A stretch of 64,000 nucleotides of DNA from Citreicella sp. C3M06 (GCF_018860705.1 NZ_JAHKQA010000073.1:1-64000), one strand, 5' to 3'. Shown: positions 9,334 through 20,603, counted from the stretch's first letter. Program-made: numbers and translations. The notes: generated by a model from the letters alone, not told the origin.

Positions 9334-9462
9334 TCAAAGCTTGAATCCAACCGCCCTTGGCACGCTGCCCGGCGCGATATCGTCGCCCCGTGGCACAAGG
9401 CCGACGGCAGCGCCAAAGGCAATAAAGCCGGCAAGCCACAGAATTCCCATACGAAAGGTCAT
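9334..9462 (-). CDS. Small single-pass membrane protein, 42 residues
   Basis: This frame starts at ATG 9462 and stops at 9334-9336. A strong ribosome binding site, GAGGAG, lies 8 bases upstream of the ATG. The protein starts MTFRMGILWLAGFIAFGAAV, giving one hydrophobic segment (residues 4-23), then a short polar tail ending VGFKL. The good ribosome binding site, membrane segment and position in front of the lipoprotein gene on the same strand support it as a real small gene. I do not recognise a family. Confidence 0.6.
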   Translation of the reverse strand: MTFRMGILWLAGFIAFGAAVGLVPRGDDIAPGSVPRAVGFKL

Positions 9463-9989
9463 CTACCAAACTCCTCGAACTGCCGCCCTGAAATTGAACG
9501 GCCCTGATGAAGACACGGCTGGGCAGAAAAACCTGCGCCAGAAACACCACCAGTCTGACTGGTTCCACCGCGACCTGCAACGGAGGGATTCCAGACCGCC
9601 GATAACGGCAAGACGCCGCCCCTTGGATGGGACGGCGCAGAAACGATCCCAATGGCAGGAGGTTGCGGAATACCTTTGAAAGGCTCGATCTCCGCGTCGC
9701 TCTCACTGCCTATACGCCGGTCGGCGAATGGCAACTTGCTGCCTTTCCCAAAGCGTCAATGGTCGGCAGGCTGACGCTGTCCCAAACAAAGCCCATGCCG
9801 CGGAGGATCATCGCCACCCCGGTGGCAAAGCACAGCTGCAACCGCCCCATGGTACAGGCTGCAGGGTAATGAGACGCAGACCGGCCAGCGCCGCCCCCGT
9901 GCAGCACATATCAAGCAAGACCCTTGTCGCTTGTTGAATTCATACATTCATATTATGTTAATCGTTAAACCCTAATCAATCGGTCTGCG
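9463..9989. other. Intergenic region, no supported gene; AT-rich 3' end
   Basis: Several short frames overlap here on both strands, but none has a ribosome binding site, a recognisable product or an unbroken family match. A hairpin (GCCGCCCC / GGGACGGC around 9,630-9,652) is visible. The last 55 bases (about 9,934-9,985) are strikingly AT-rich for this genome and contain the direct repeat ATTCATA-C-ATTCATA, which is likely promoter/operator DNA for the gene at 9990. Confidence 0.5.
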
Positions 9990-10418
9990 ATGATCCGTCT
10001 GCGCAACATACGCTCTGCCCTGCTGGCTGCGCTTTGCGCACTGCCGTTTCTTGCACTGCAGGCACCGGCAGAACCGCACTCAGTGCTGATCGAACAGCCC
10101 GGATGTGCCTGCGGCACCATCGAAATCACGCCCCCCTATCCCGAGACCTCCGCAGGACGCTTTGCGCCGCGTTTGCAGGCAGAACTGCGCGAAATCCGGG
10201 TGGACGGCATTGTAGACAAGCGCAAGCCCTTGTTCACACCGGCCTTTCTTGTTGTAAACGTCGACGTTGAGCGACCCCGGTTCGAAAGCCATCCGGGGGC
10301 GGATTTCTCTTGGCCGACGCGGGACAGGATGTGGACCGCACATTCCGGCTACCGCCTCGAACTGGCGCCCCCAGAGGGCGCAGCCACGACGCCGCAAGGC
10401 CCTCCGGATGGTGGATGA
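9990..10418 (+). CDS. Hypothetical exported protein coupled to arsR-family gene
   Basis: The 142-residue frame has a good N-terminal signal peptide (about residues 1-27, ending LQAPAEP) followed by a short secreted domain with a CAC cysteine pair (residues about 38-40) and a Pro/Gly-rich C terminus. I do not recognise the domain. Its stop codon overlaps the start of the ArsR-family gene in an ATGA, so the two are probably translated together and functionally linked. The region upstream is AT-rich and operator-like. No clear ribosome binding site is visible, so expression may be low or the start may differ. Confidence 0.6.
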   Translation: MIRLRNIRSALLAALCALPFLALQAPAEPHSVLIEQPGCACGTIEITPPYPETSAGRFAPRLQAELREIRVDGIVDKRKPLFTPAFLVVNVDVERPRFESHPGADFSWPTRDRMWTAHSGYRLELAPPEGAATTPQGPPDGG

Positions 10419-10759
10419 CGAACATGACACTCCCCGTGATCAACGACAAGATGAGCACCGAAGAGCTCGACCGCATCGCCAAAAAGGCGGCCAATGCCGC
10501 GGCCTTTCTCAAGGCGATCAGCCACGAGGGGCGGCTGATGATCCTGTGTCACCTTGTAAGCGGCGAAAAATCGGTGACCGAACTCGAAGACCTGCTGTCG
10601 GCCCGGCAGGCGGCGGTGTCGCAACAATTGTCGCGGCTGCGGCTCGAAGGGTTGGTCGTGCCCCGCCGCGAAGGCAAGGCGATCTATTACCGCCTCGCCG
10701 ACGACCGCCCCAAGCGGATGCTCGAAACGGTCTACGAGCTGTTCTGCGGCGACGACTGA
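10415..10759 (+). CDS. ArsR/SmtB-family regulator, SqrR/BigR-like cysteine pair
   Basis: This 114-residue winged-helix protein contains ARQAAVSQQLSRLRLEGLV as recognition helix and wing. It has exactly two cysteines, Cys45 in MILCHL and Cys111 in ELFCGDD, 66 residues apart. The known persulfide sensors SqrR and BigR use a dithiol pair with the same spacing (Cys41/Cys107 in Rhodobacter capsulatus SqrR). So it may sense sulfane sulfur or oxidants, not metals. I chose ATG 10415 because it overlaps the upstream stop (ATGA); ATG 10424 is the alternative. No sulfide oxidation gene is next to it. Confidence 0.88.
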   Translation: MTNMTLPVINDKMSTEELDRIAKKAANAAAFLKAISHEGRLMILCHLVSGEKSVTELEDLLSARQAAVSQQLSRLRLEGLVVPRREGKAIYYRLADDRPKRMLETVYELFCGDD

Positions 10760-10932
10760 GCGCGCCGAACCCTTGCGCGCGGCGCATGGTCTGTTGCCAG
10801 TGCATCCTGCAGACGGAGGAAACCCTCGGCTAGTTCGCGCGGCCTGATCTGCGCCAGCTGATCCGTGGCGTCACCCCTGCCCACTAGCGCGCCCCTTGCG
10901 AAGCCGCGCCCGTCGTGGCAATGGAACATGTC

Positions 10933-11637
10933 ATGAACACCCACGATTTCCGCTTCCATGGCGCGGATCTGCGCGCCATGCCCTCTGGCGCGCTGCATTG
11001 GCCGGGCGAAGACCTGCTTGTCGTCTCGGATCTGCATTTCGGCAAATCCGCCCGTCTGTCTGCGGTTGGCGGCGCCGCCCTGCCCCCTTACGAGACGCGC
11101 GAGACCTTGCTGAAGCTCGACGCAGATCTCGAGGCAACGCAGGCCAGCCAGGTGATCTGTCTGGGCGACAGCTTCGACGCCATCGGCATCGCCGATGAGC
11201 TGCCCGAGGATGACCGGCTGTGGATTCTCCGCCTGCAGGCGGGGCGCAGATGGATCTGGATCGAAGGCAACCACGACCCCGATCCCGCCGCGCTTGGCGG
11301 CACTCATCTGGCAGAGGCCCGGATCGGCCCGCTGCTGTTCCGGCATATCGCACAAGAGGGTGCCAGCGCCGAAGTCTCGGGGCATTACCACCCCAAGGCT
11401 CTGCTGAACCTGCGCGGGCGCCGCTTGTCGCGCCCCTGTTTCCTGATCGACGCGGTGCGGCTGATCATGCCAGCCTACGGCGCCTATACCGGCGGTCTGC
11501 GCTGCGATCGCGCGCCGCTGAACACGATGATGGGCGATGGGGCGACGGCGATCCTCACCGGGCCAAAGCCCTGCGCCCTGCCAATGCCACGCCGCGCCTT
11601 GCCAGCCGCCGTGCCGCCCGGCACCATGCGCCGATGA
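10933..11637 (+). CDS. pdeM: Ligase-associated DNA damage response endonuclease PdeM
   Basis: This 234-residue calcineurin-like phosphoesterase has the metal-ligand motifs VSDLHFGKS, LGDSFDA, EGNHDP and GHYHPK in order. PdeM proteins usually sit beside an Lhr-type helicase and an ATP-dependent DNA ligase and are thought to act in DNA repair. Here those partners are absent: the upstream gene is an ArsR regulator. ATG 10933 fits the family start; GTG 10915 and ATG 10921 are in frame upstream but lack ribosome binding sites. The stop overlaps the next gene (ATGA). Confidence 0.85.
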   Translation: MNTHDFRFHGADLRAMPSGALHWPGEDLLVVSDLHFGKSARLSAVGGAALPPYETRETLLKLDADLEATQASQVICLGDSFDAIGIADELPEDDRLWILRLQAGRRWIWIEGNHDPDPAALGGTHLAEARIGPLLFRHIAQEGASAEVSGHYHPKALLNLRGRRLSRPCFLIDAVRLIMPAYGAYTGGLRCDRAPLNTMMGDGATAILTGPKPCALPMPRRALPAAVPPGTMRR

Positions 11638-12047
11638 ACATTGAACAACGCATCCGCGACAGCTTTGCCCGTCAGGGCATGATGGAAACGCTTGGCGCGC
11701 GGCTGCGCAGCATCCGCGCCGGCGCCGTCGAGATCGAGGCTCCGATTCGCGCCGAGGTCTCGCAGCAGCAGGGCTTTGGCCACGCCGCGCTGGCCTTTGG
11801 CATCGGCGACAGCGCAGCGGGCTATTCCGCCCTGTCGATCCTGCCCGAGGGCATGGAGGTGCTGGCCTCGGAAATGAAGATCCACCTGCTGGCCCCCGCA
11901 AGGGGAGAGCGGCTGATCGCGCGCGGGCGCATCATCAAGCCGGGGCGACGGCTGGTGATCGCCGCCGCCGATGTGTTTGCGCTGTCAGATCAGGGCGAGG
12001 TTCAGATCGCCCTGCTGATTGGCACCATCGTGCCGGTGCCGGCTTAG
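11634..12047 (+). CDS. PaaI-family hotdog thioesterase
   Basis: This 137-residue protein has the hotdog-fold pattern of PaaI/YigI acyl-CoA thioesterases: [20 protein letters not shown] for the first helix and active-site region, then strands with [13 protein letters not shown] and [17 protein letters not shown]. It would hydrolyse an acyl-CoA, substrate unknown. ATG 11634 overlaps the pdeM stop (ATGA). At its 3' end the stop TAG (12045-12047) shares TTAG with the stop of the convergent folD gene. Confidence 0.85.
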   Translation: MNIEQRIRDSFARQGMMETLGARLRSIRAGAVEIEAPIRAEVSQQQGFGHAALAFGIGDSAAGYSALSILPEGMEVLASEMKIHLLAPARGERLIARGRIIKPGRRLVIAAADVFALSDQGEVQIALLIGTIVPVPA

Positions 12048-12940
12048 GCGGTCAGCCCCTCGGGCTCGGCAAGGCCGTTGGCGCGGCAGCAGGCGGTCAC
12101 CGTGTTGGCCAGAAGACAGGCGATGGTCATCGGACCAACCCCGCCCGGCACCGGGGTGATTGCCCCGGCCACCTGCGCGCAGCTGTCGTAATCGACATCG
12201 CCCACAAGCCGGGTCTTGCCGGTCTCGGGCACATCGATGCGGTTGATGCCGACGTCGATCACCGTCGCGCCCGGCTTGATCCAGTCGCCCGGCACCATCT
12301 GCGGGCGGCCCACCGCTGCCACCACGATATCGGCGCGGCGCACTACCTCGGGCAGATCCTTCGTCCGCGAATGGGCGATGGTCACCGTGCAGCTTTCGCC
12401 TAGCAGCAGCTGCGCCATCGGCTTGCCGACGATATTGCTGCGCCCGATCACCACCGCGTTCAGCCCCGACAAGCTGCCAAGCTGCTCGCGCAGCATCATC
12501 AGGCAGCCCAGCGGCGTGCAGGGCACCATGCTTTTCTGACCTGTGCCCAGAAGCCCGACGTTGGAGATATGGAACCCGTCGACATCCTTGGCCGGGTCGA
12601 TGGCATTGATCACCGCATCGGCATTCATATGCGCGGGCAGCGGCAGCTGCACGAGAATGCCATGCACCGCCGGATCGGCGTTGAGCCGCGCCACCAGCGC
12701 CAGCAGGTCGGCCTCGGGGGTGTCGACCGGCAGCTTGTGCTCAAAGCTTTGCATCCCGCATTCGACGGTCTGCTTGCCCTTGTTGCGCACATAGACCTGA
12801 GACGCCGGGTCTTCGCCCACCAGCACCACCGCCAGCCCCGGCGTGATGCCGTGATCCGCCTTCAGCCGCGAGACATGCTCCGCCACTTTTTCCCGCACCT
12901 TGGCCGCAAAGGCCTTGCCGTCGATGATGCTTGCCGCCAT
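12044..12940 (-). CDS. folD: Bifunctional methylenetetrahydrofolate dehydrogenase/cyclohydrolase
   Basis: This 298-residue enzyme interconverts 5,10-methylene-, methenyl- and 10-formyl-tetrahydrofolate. Signatures include [13 protein letters not shown] (catalytic lysine), [12 protein letters not shown], the NADP site [12 protein letters not shown] and the C-terminal [14 protein letters not shown] 12940 begins [12 protein letters not shown], the normal family start. Downstream on the same strand path, fhs (13367-15037) supplies 10-formyl-THF, so the two enzymes form a one-carbon block with a chorismate mutase gene between them. Its stop overlaps the stop of the convergent thioesterase. Confidence 0.97.
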   Translation of the reverse strand: MAASIIDGKAFAAKVREKVAEHVSRLKADHGITPGLAVVLVGEDPASQVYVRNKGKQTVECGMQSFEHKLPVDTPEADLLALVARLNADPAVHGILVQLPLPAHMNADAVINAIDPAKDVDGFHISNVGLLGTGQKSMVPCTPLGCLMMLREQLGSLSGLNAVVIGRSNIVGKPMAQLLLGESCTVTIAHSRTKDLPEVVRRADIVVAAVGRPQMVPGDWIKPGATVIDVGINRIDVPETGKTRLVGDVDYDSCAQVAGAITPVPGGVGPMTIACLLANTVTACCRANGLAEPEGLTA

Positions 12941-12950
12941 GCGCTTTTCC

Positions 12951-13247
12951 CTATTCCCGCCCAAGCGCGGTTTCCTCGCGCCGGATCGACCATTCCACCA
13001 GTTCCGTCCAGATGTATTCCGCCAGCGCAGGGTCCCAGCCATCGCGCGCGGCGTTCGCACGCGCGTTCGCGATCACCTCGTCGACCCGCGCATCGATCCG
13101 CGCCGGCCAGCCATTGGCCGCCTTGAGTTCGGCGGCGCGGCTGATCAACTGCGCCCGATGCGCCAGCAACGCGCTGAGCTCGGCGTCGGTCCTGTCGATC
13201 TCGACGCGCAATTCGGTCATGTCCGAAAGGGTTGCGGGGTCGCGCAT
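12951..13247 (-). CDS. Chorismate mutase, AroQ type
   Basis: This 98-residue all-helical protein matches AroQ-type chorismate mutases: the first helix [21 protein letters not shown] has the catalytic-type arginine and the R-x-x-I-D signature, and the C-terminal helix ends [13 protein letters not shown]. It converts chorismate to prephenate for Phe/Tyr synthesis, or could belong to an isochorismate-pyruvate-lyase-like subgroup. ATG 13247 has AGGAG about 8 bases upstream. It lies 10 bases before folD on the same strand and is a stand-alone domain without dehydratase fusion. Confidence 0.88.
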   Translation of the reverse strand: MRDPATLSDMTELRVEIDRTDAELSALLAHRAQLISRAAELKAANGWPARIDARVDEVIANARANAARDGWDPALAEYIWTELVEWSIRREETALGRE

Positions 13248-13366
13248 CCGGGGCTCCTGTATGACTTGCCCCCTGATGCCGCAGCCGCGCCGGATGTTCA
13301 ACGCACCGACGCGACGAAATGCACAAAGCTTGCGTCACCGAGGTTTCCGAAAGGCGACGACGCGGC

Positions 13367-15037
13367 TCAGAACAGCCCCTCGACCTCGCCCGCGGCATTG
13401 AGGCGGATACCCTCGGCGGCGGGGCGACGCGGTAGGCCGGGCATGGTCAGGATGTCGCCGCAGATCGCCACGACGAATCCCGCGCCCGCCGCAAGCCGCA
13501 CTTCGCGCACCGGCACCACATGGCCTTCGGGGGCGCCGCACAGCAGCGGGTCGGTGCTGAAACTGTACTGCGTCTTGGCCATGCAGACCGGCAGATGGCC
13601 GTAGCCGAGCGAATCCCATTCCTTGAGCTGATCAAGGATGCGGGTATCGGCGGTGACCTCATGAGCGTGATAGATGCGTTCGGCCACGCATTGGATCTTG
13701 TCCCACAGGGGCATCTCATCGGGATAAAGCGGCGCGAATTGCGTGCCCCCGGCATCGGCGATCTGCGCCACGCGCCGCGCCAGATCCTCGGTCCCTGCAC
13801 CGCCATCGGCCCAGTGGGTGCACAGATACGCCTCGGCCCCCTGCCCCGCAACATAGCTCTGGACGGCCTCGATTTCGGCCGGGGTGTCGCCGGTGAAATG
13901 GTTGATCGCCACCACCACCGGCACACCAAAGCCCTTGATGTTCTGGATATGCCGCCCAAGGTTGGCACAACCGCGCGACACGGCTTCGGCGTCTTCGCTG
14001 CCAAGCGCGTCCTTGCTGACCCCGCCGTTCATCTTGAGCGCCCGCACCGTCGCCACCAGCACCACGCAATCGGGGGTCAGCCCGGCCTTGCGGCACTTGA
14101 TGTTAAAGAATTTCTCCGCCCCGAGATCCGCGCCAAAGCCCGCCTCGGTCACCACGTAATCGGCCAGCTTCAGCGCGGTGCGCGTGGCGACCACGGAATT
14201 GCAGCCATGGGCGATATTGGCGAACGGGCCACCATGCACGAAGGCCGGCGTGTGTTCCAGCGTCTGCACCAGATTGGGCTGCATCGCCTCGCGCAGCAGC
14301 ACGGTCATCGCGCCATCGGCCTTGATGTCGCGCGCATAAACCGCCGAGCGGTCGCGCCGATAGGCGACGATCATGTCGCCCAGCCGACGTTGCAGATCGT
14401 TCAGGTCGTCGGCAAGGCACAGGATCGCCATGACCTCCGACGCAACGGTGATGTCAAAGCCGCTCTCGCGCGGAAAGCCATTGGGCACCCCGCCAAGCCC
14501 ACAGACCACGTCGCGCAGCGCCCGGTCGTTCATATCGACCACCCGGCGCCAGACCACCCGGCGCAGGTCGATATCCTGCTCGTTGCCCCAGTGGATGTGG
14601 TTGTCGATCATCGCCGCCAGCAAGTTGTGGGCGCTGGTGATGGCATGGAAATCGCCGGTGAAATGCAGGTTCATTTCTTCCATCGGGACGATCTGCGCAT
14701 GACCGCCGCCCGCCGCGCCGCCCTTCATGCCAAAATTCGGCCCGAGCGAGGCTTCGCGAATGCAGATCGCCGTCTTCTTGCCGATCCGTGCCAGCCCGTC
14801 GCCCAGCCCGACGGTGGTGGTGGTCTTGCCCTCGCCCGCCGGGGTCGGGTTGATCGCGGTGACAAGAATCAGCTTGCCGCTCGCGCGCCCGTCCAGCCCG
14901 GCGATGAAGTCGCGGCTGACCTTGGCCTTGTCATGCCCATAAGGCAGCAGGTGTTCGGGCGGAATGTCGAGCGTTGCGCCGATCTCGAGGATCGGGCGTT
15001 TGCTGGCGGCGCGGGCGATCTCGATATCAGGGATCAT
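13367..15037 (-). CDS. fhs: Formate--tetrahydrofolate ligase
   Basis: This 556-residue enzyme makes 10-formyl-THF from formate, ATP and THF. The N terminus contains the nucleotide loop [17 protein letters not shown], followed by [18 protein letters not shown] and the family-typical FTGDFHAI and [14 protein letters not shown] stretches. Length is standard. ATG 15037 follows AAGGAG 7 bases upstream. It is the first gene of a minus-strand set with chorismate mutase and folD; 119 bases separate it from chorismate mutase, so these may be separate transcripts. Confidence 0.97.
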   Translation of the reverse strand: MIPDIEIARAASKRPILEIGATLDIPPEHLLPYGHDKAKVSRDFIAGLDGRASGKLILVTAINPTPAGEGKTTTTVGLGDGLARIGKKTAICIREASLGPNFGMKGGAAGGGHAQIVPMEEMNLHFTGDFHAITSAHNLLAAMIDNHIHWGNEQDIDLRRVVWRRVVDMNDRALRDVVCGLGGVPNGFPRESGFDITVASEVMAILCLADDLNDLQRRLGDMIVAYRRDRSAVYARDIKADGAMTVLLREAMQPNLVQTLEHTPAFVHGGPFANIAHGCNSVVATRTALKLADYVVTEAGFGADLGAEKFFNIKCRKAGLTPDCVVLVATVRALKMNGGVSKDALGSEDAEAVSRGCANLGRHIQNIKGFGVPVVVAINHFTGDTPAEIEAVQSYVAGQGAEAYLCTHWADGGAGTEDLARRVAQIADAGGTQFAPLYPDEMPLWDKIQCVAERIYHAHEVTADTRILDQLKEWDSLGYGHLPVCMAKTQYSFSTDPLLCGAPEGHVVPVREVRLAAGAGFVVAICGDILTMPGLPRRPAAEGIRLNAAGEVEGLF

Positions 15038-15106
15038 GGTGGCTCCTTTGGCTGTTGCCGCGACCATGTACCGGAAAAGACAGGAGACGAAAGCCGATAG
15101 ACGGTC

Positions 15107-15703
15107 TTAGCCCAGCACCGCCTCGGCATGGGCCCAGAGCCGTTGGTCGGGGACATGCAGCGTCAGCGTGTCGCCAAGGCGCAGCGTGCCGGGGCGCTCG
15201 ACCCACGCGGTGATGCCGCGCCGCGACTCGGCGGCGCGCTTGTACAGCTTGCCAAAACCTGCCCGGTCTTTCTCGATCTCGCGGCCGGGCAAGACGCAGG
15301 GCCGGTTTTCCATATCGACCACCAGCGTCGCCCCGTTCGGCCCCTGCAGGCGCGACGAGGGCGGCAGATGTGTCAGGTCGGGCAGGCCTTCGACGATGAT
15401 CGAGGCGCCGACCCATGCCGGATCGAGCGCATCGAGCCCCATCAGCGCGGCGGTCTGGGCGATCTCTTCGGCAGAGAGCACGGTCAGCTGGCGCACATTG
15501 GCGATCGGCGTGCCGCGCGGATGTTGCGCCGTAACGCGGCTGCACGCGGCGCGGGTCAGGCCCGAATGCCGCTCACCGGCCACGCCTTCAAAGCTCAGCT
15601 CCAGCGCCTCGCATGGCTCTGATCGCAGAGCGCCGCCATCAACCGGGACCCGCCCGAGCCAGCGGATGGTTCCGGTAAAATCGGTGGGTTTCAATGCCGG
15701 CAT
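15107..15703 (-). CDS. MOSC domain-containing protein
   Basis: This 198-residue protein has the MOSC fold characteristic of molybdenum-cofactor sulfurase C-terminal domains and YiiM-type proteins. Signatures: HSGLTRAACSRV near the first third, RQLTVLSAEEIAQTA, LPDLTHLPPSSRL and the cysteine stretch MENRPCVLPG, which carries the conserved family cysteine. MOSC proteins transfer or carry sulfur or bind Moco. It lies 12 bases after tam on the same strand. The partner molybdoenzyme is unknown. Confidence 0.85.
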   Translation of the reverse strand: MPALKPTDFTGTIRWLGRVPVDGGALRSEPCEALELSFEGVAGERHSGLTRAACSRVTAQHPRGTPIANVRQLTVLSAEEIAQTAALMGLDALDPAWVGASIIVEGLPDLTHLPPSSRLQGPNGATLVVDMENRPCVLPGREIEKDRAGFGKLYKRAAESRRGITAWVERPGTLRLGDTLTLHVPDQRLWAHAEAVLG

Positions 15704-15715
15704 TGCAGGGCCTTT

Positions 15716-16488
15716 TCAGATGGTGAGGGTAAAGAACAGGCGACGGAACGGGAACAGCACCCGCCCGTTTGCGCCGGTCGGATAGGCAGATCCAACCACG
15801 GTTTCATAGGCGGCGATCAGGCGGGCCTGTTCGGCCTCGCTCAGCGCGTTCAGCACCGGGCGGGCAAAGGTCGCTTCGGTAAAGCGGCGCACCGGGTGGC
15901 CGTCGCCCTCATCGCTCAGTTCCTGATAATATTCCGTCTCCCACAGGGTGACGGTGCCCAGCGAGGACAGCAGGTGGTGGTATTCCGCCGGCAGCATCAC
16001 CCCCGGAATGGATTCGGGATCAATGGCATCCGGAAACAGTTCATGCGCCATGGTCAGCCATAGCCGGTGCGAGGGCGCGTTGTTCTGATGCGGCATCTGC
16101 ACCGCCAGCGTGCCGCCGGGGGCCAGATGGCCCGCCAGCCGTTCCAGCAGGGTTTCGTGATCCTTGACCCATTGCAGCGAGGCATTGGCAAAGATCAGCG
16201 CCGCCGGAACCTCGGGGGCCCAGTCCGACAGATCGGCCTGAACCAGCGCATCGTAGCAGCCGGTTGCCCGCGCCTTTTCCAGCATCGAGGCGCTGAGATC
16301 GACGCCGCTCACCGGGCGCTTCAGCGCCTTGAGCGCCGGGCCTGCCGCGCCGCTGCCGCAGCCAAGATCGACGACCCCGCCTTCGGGCAAAGGCCCGACG
16401 GCGCGCAGCAGATCCATTGCGGGGCGCAAACGAAGACCCCGGAACTTGTGATAAAGTCCGGGGTCCCAGTCGCGATGGACGCTTTCAC

Positions 16489-16492
<4 letters not shown>
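15716..16492 (-). CDS. tam: Trans-aconitate 2-methyltransferase (Tam family)
   Basis: This 258-residue class I SAM-dependent methyltransferase starts with [17 protein letters not shown], a Tam signature. The SAM loop [12 protein letters not shown] follows, then [10 protein letters not shown] and the motif [12 protein letters not shown]. It methyl-esterifies trans-aconitate, a damage product that inhibits aconitase. Start ATG 16492 overlaps the ftsH stop (ATGA), so its translation is probably coupled to ftsH. Confidence 0.9.
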
Positions 16493-18399
<1,907 letters not shown>

Positions 18400-18484
18400 G
18401 GAATCCTCCAAACATGCGTCGCGCGCCCCTGACAGGAACGCGTTTGTTACAACATAGAGACTGCGCGCCCCGGTTCAACGTGAT

Positions 18485-19753
18485 TCACCGCGAAAGGAGA
18501 AACCCCGCGAAACCGCGCGCGCCCGGAACCAGCGTTGCGGTGCCCCCCGGACCAAGGTTCAGCGCGTCGCAGGCCACCAGCCTATCGCCCCGCCACAGCG
18601 ACGGAAGACCGCGGGAAATGGCATGGGCGGGGCCGTGTTCACGGGCAGTTTCCGCTTGCCGCCAGCCGTCATCGCCAAGGGCGCGCACCGTCAGGTCAGC
18701 GCAATCAGGATGCGATATCAGCCACTTGCCATCCCACAGGCCCGCCGCTGCCGGAGTACGCGTTGCTGCAACGGCGGCATACTCGCGAAAAATCCGCAGA
18801 TTGGTGCGCCCGCAGCGCGCCTCGCAGCCATGCAGCGTGCCAGCCCCGCCGGCGAGCAGACGGTCGAGCAAGGACTCAAGCGCTGCGCTGCGCGGGCGAT
18901 AGCTGGCCTGCGCGACAAACTGAAGCGCGGCCGCCAGCAGGCGGGCCTGCGTGTCGCGGTCGAGCGCGGCAAACGAGTCGCGCTCAAAGCTCAGCGTCGC
19001 GGCGGCGCTGTCCTCGGTTCCGATGCGTGTCCAGGCTTCGGCGGCGCGCTGGCGCAAGGCGTCGGCAGAGCGCGACATCCGGTTGGCGGTTTGTGCCAGC
19101 GTCGCCGCATCCAGCCCATACCCGCCCAGCGTCGCCAGCAGCTTGCGCAGGCGCGCCCGCTCGTAACGGTCATCTTGGTTGGACGGGTCTTCGACCCAAG
19201 TGCCCTTGAGCGTGCGCAGATAATGACGCAGCTCTTCGCGCCCCATGTCGAGGCAGGGGCGCAGCACGCTGAAACTGCTGCCATCAGGCCGGGCAATGTC
19301 TCGCAATGGCGCCATCGCGGACAGGCCATCGACCCCGGAGCCCCGCGCCAGTCGCATCAAAAAGGTCTCGGCCACGTCATCGCGGGTATGGGCCAGCAGC
19401 AGATGGCGCGTGCCCTGCAACCAGTCGCCGATGACGGTCAGACGCCCGCGCCGCGCGGCATCCATCAGGTTGCCCTGCCCGTCCCAATGCCAGTGCAAAA
19501 TATCATGAGGGTGGCCCAGCTCGTCGCAGGTCGCGCGCACCAACGCCGCCTCCTGCGCGGCTTCGGGGCGCAGACCGTGATCGACGGTAACGATGCGCAG
19601 CCGCACGCCCCAGCGATGCGTCCAGTTATGGGCAAGGGTCAGCATCGCCATGCTGTCGCCGCCCCCCGATACCGCAAGCGCGATCTCGGATGGGAACGCA
19701 GGGCCAAGCGCCGCACCCATCGCCTCGGCGAAGCGCTGGTCGAGCGTGCTCAC
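18485..19753 (-). CDS. tilS: tRNA(Ile)-lysidine synthetase
   Basis: This 422-residue ATP-dependent enzyme modifies C34 of the tRNA-Ile CAU anticodon to lysidine, changing its decoding from AUG to AUA. The N-type PP-loop motif LAVSGGGDSMAML (about residues 26-38) is intact, followed by VDHGLRPEAAQE and HTRDDVAETFLMR. The start is GTG 19753, 13 bases after the cpoB stop. It sits between the tol-pal cluster and ftsH, the usual alphaproteobacterial order, and is probably co-transcribed with both. Confidence 0.95.
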   Translation of the reverse strand: MSTLDQRFAEAMGAALGPAFPSEIALAVSGGGDSMAMLTLAHNWTHRWGVRLRIVTVDHGLRPEAAQEAALVRATCDELGHPHDILHWHWDGQGNLMDAARRGRLTVIGDWLQGTRHLLLAHTRDDVAETFLMRLARGSGVDGLSAMAPLRDIARPDGSSFSVLRPCLDMGREELRHYLRTLKGTWVEDPSNQDDRYERARLRKLLATLGGYGLDAATLAQTANRMSRSADALRQRAAEAWTRIGTEDSAAATLSFERDSFAALDRDTQARLLAAALQFVAQASYRPRSAALESLLDRLLAGGAGTLHGCEARCGRTNLRIFREYAAVAATRTPAAAGLWDGKWLISHPDCADLTVRALGDDGWRQAETAREHGPAHAISRGLPSLWRGDRLVACDALNLGPGGTATLVPGARGFAGFLLSR

Positions 19754-19766
19754 CCGCTGCGGCCTT

Positions 19767-20603
19767 TCACTGGCAGCCGAGACGGCCCATCTCGGCCTTG
19801 GCCTCGGCCACGGGGTCGGTACCGGGATAGCGCGTCTCGACCTCTGACAGGGTCACGCAGGCCTCGCTGGTGCTGCCAAGTTGGCCCAGCGATGCGCCCA
19901 GACGCCACAGCGCCTCGGGCGCCGCCTCACTGGCCGGGTAATTGGCATAGGCTGACAGAAAGCGGCGGGCCGCTTCCTTGACATCGCCGGTGGCGCTCAG
20001 GGCGTTGCCCTCGCTGACGAGGGCGGCCGCTTCGAGGGGGCTTCCCGGAAAGGTCTCGCGGAAGGCCGCAAACTGGTTCGCGGCGGATTGAAAGTCACCC
20101 GAGGCGAGCGCCTCCCGGGCTCGCCTGAAGTCTGCTTCCTCGGCCACGGCCAATTCTGCGCCGCCCGACGGCAGCGCCCCGGAGGGCGCTGCGGGGGCTG
20201 GCGCGGGCGCAGTCACCGCCGTTTCGGGAGCCGCGCCGCCCAGCGGGGGCGTGCTGCCCAGAGCGCCGATGTCGCAGCCCGGCTCGATCTCGCAAAGCCG
20301 GAATTGCAGATCGCCGATGCGGTTGGTGCCATCCTGCACAACGGTTTCGATGCGATGCGACAGCTGCTCGGTTTGCGCGGTCAGCTGCTGAAGCGCCGCC
20401 TCGATGACATTGATCCGGTCAAGCACAGAGCCGCTCACCTGCACGCCATTGCTGGCGGATGCGCTCAGTTCCTGGCGAAGCCCGGAGAGCTGGCCCGACA
20501 GCGCGGTCAGATCCTGCCGGATGTCGGCAAGGCTCTGGCTGTCCTGGGCGATGGCCCCGCTCGCAGCTAGCGCGAGCGAGACGGCAAGGGCGGTCAGGCG
20601 CAT
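19767..20603 (-). CDS. cpoB: Tol-Pal system protein CpoB (YbgF)
   Basis: This 278-residue periplasmic protein has a signal peptide (1-19, cleavage after GAIA), an N-terminal coiled coil (about 22-95, LADIRQDLTALSGQLSGL), an Ala/Pro linker and C-terminal TPR repeats (about 150-275, including FRRAREALASGDFQSAANQF). CpoB links peptidoglycan synthesis to Tol-driven outer membrane constriction. It begins 4 bases after pal in the minus-strand tol operon, and tilS follows 13 bases later. Confidence 0.94.
   Translation of the reverse strand: MRLTALAVSLALAASGAIAQDSQSLADIRQDLTALSGQLSGLRQELSASASNGVQVSGSVLDRINVIEAALQQLTAQTEQLSHRIETVVQDGTNRIGDLQFRLCEIEPGCDIGALGSTPPLGGAAPETAVTAPAPAPAAPSGALPSGGAELAVAEEADFRRAREALASGDFQSAANQFAAFRETFPGSPLEAAALVSEGNALSATGDVKEAARRFLSAYANYPASEAAPEALWRLGASLGQLGSTSEACVTLSEVETRYPGTDPVAEAKAEMGRLGCQ

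Noticed and set aside
9459-9907. Overlapping minus-strand frames in the 9463-9989 gap
   Set aside because: No ribosome binding site, no conserved motif; likely chance frames or decayed sequence.
10732-11901. 389-codon minus-strand frame across pdeM and the intergenic gap
   Set aside because: Overlaps two well-supported genes in antisense; low-complexity Arg/Gly composition.
13520-15100. 526-codon plus-strand frame opposite fhs
   Set aside because: Antisense shadow of an unambiguous enzyme gene.
15038-15106. Riboswitch upstream of one-carbon genes
   Set aside because: The leaders of folD and fhs are short and show no conserved riboswitch-like structure that I recognise.
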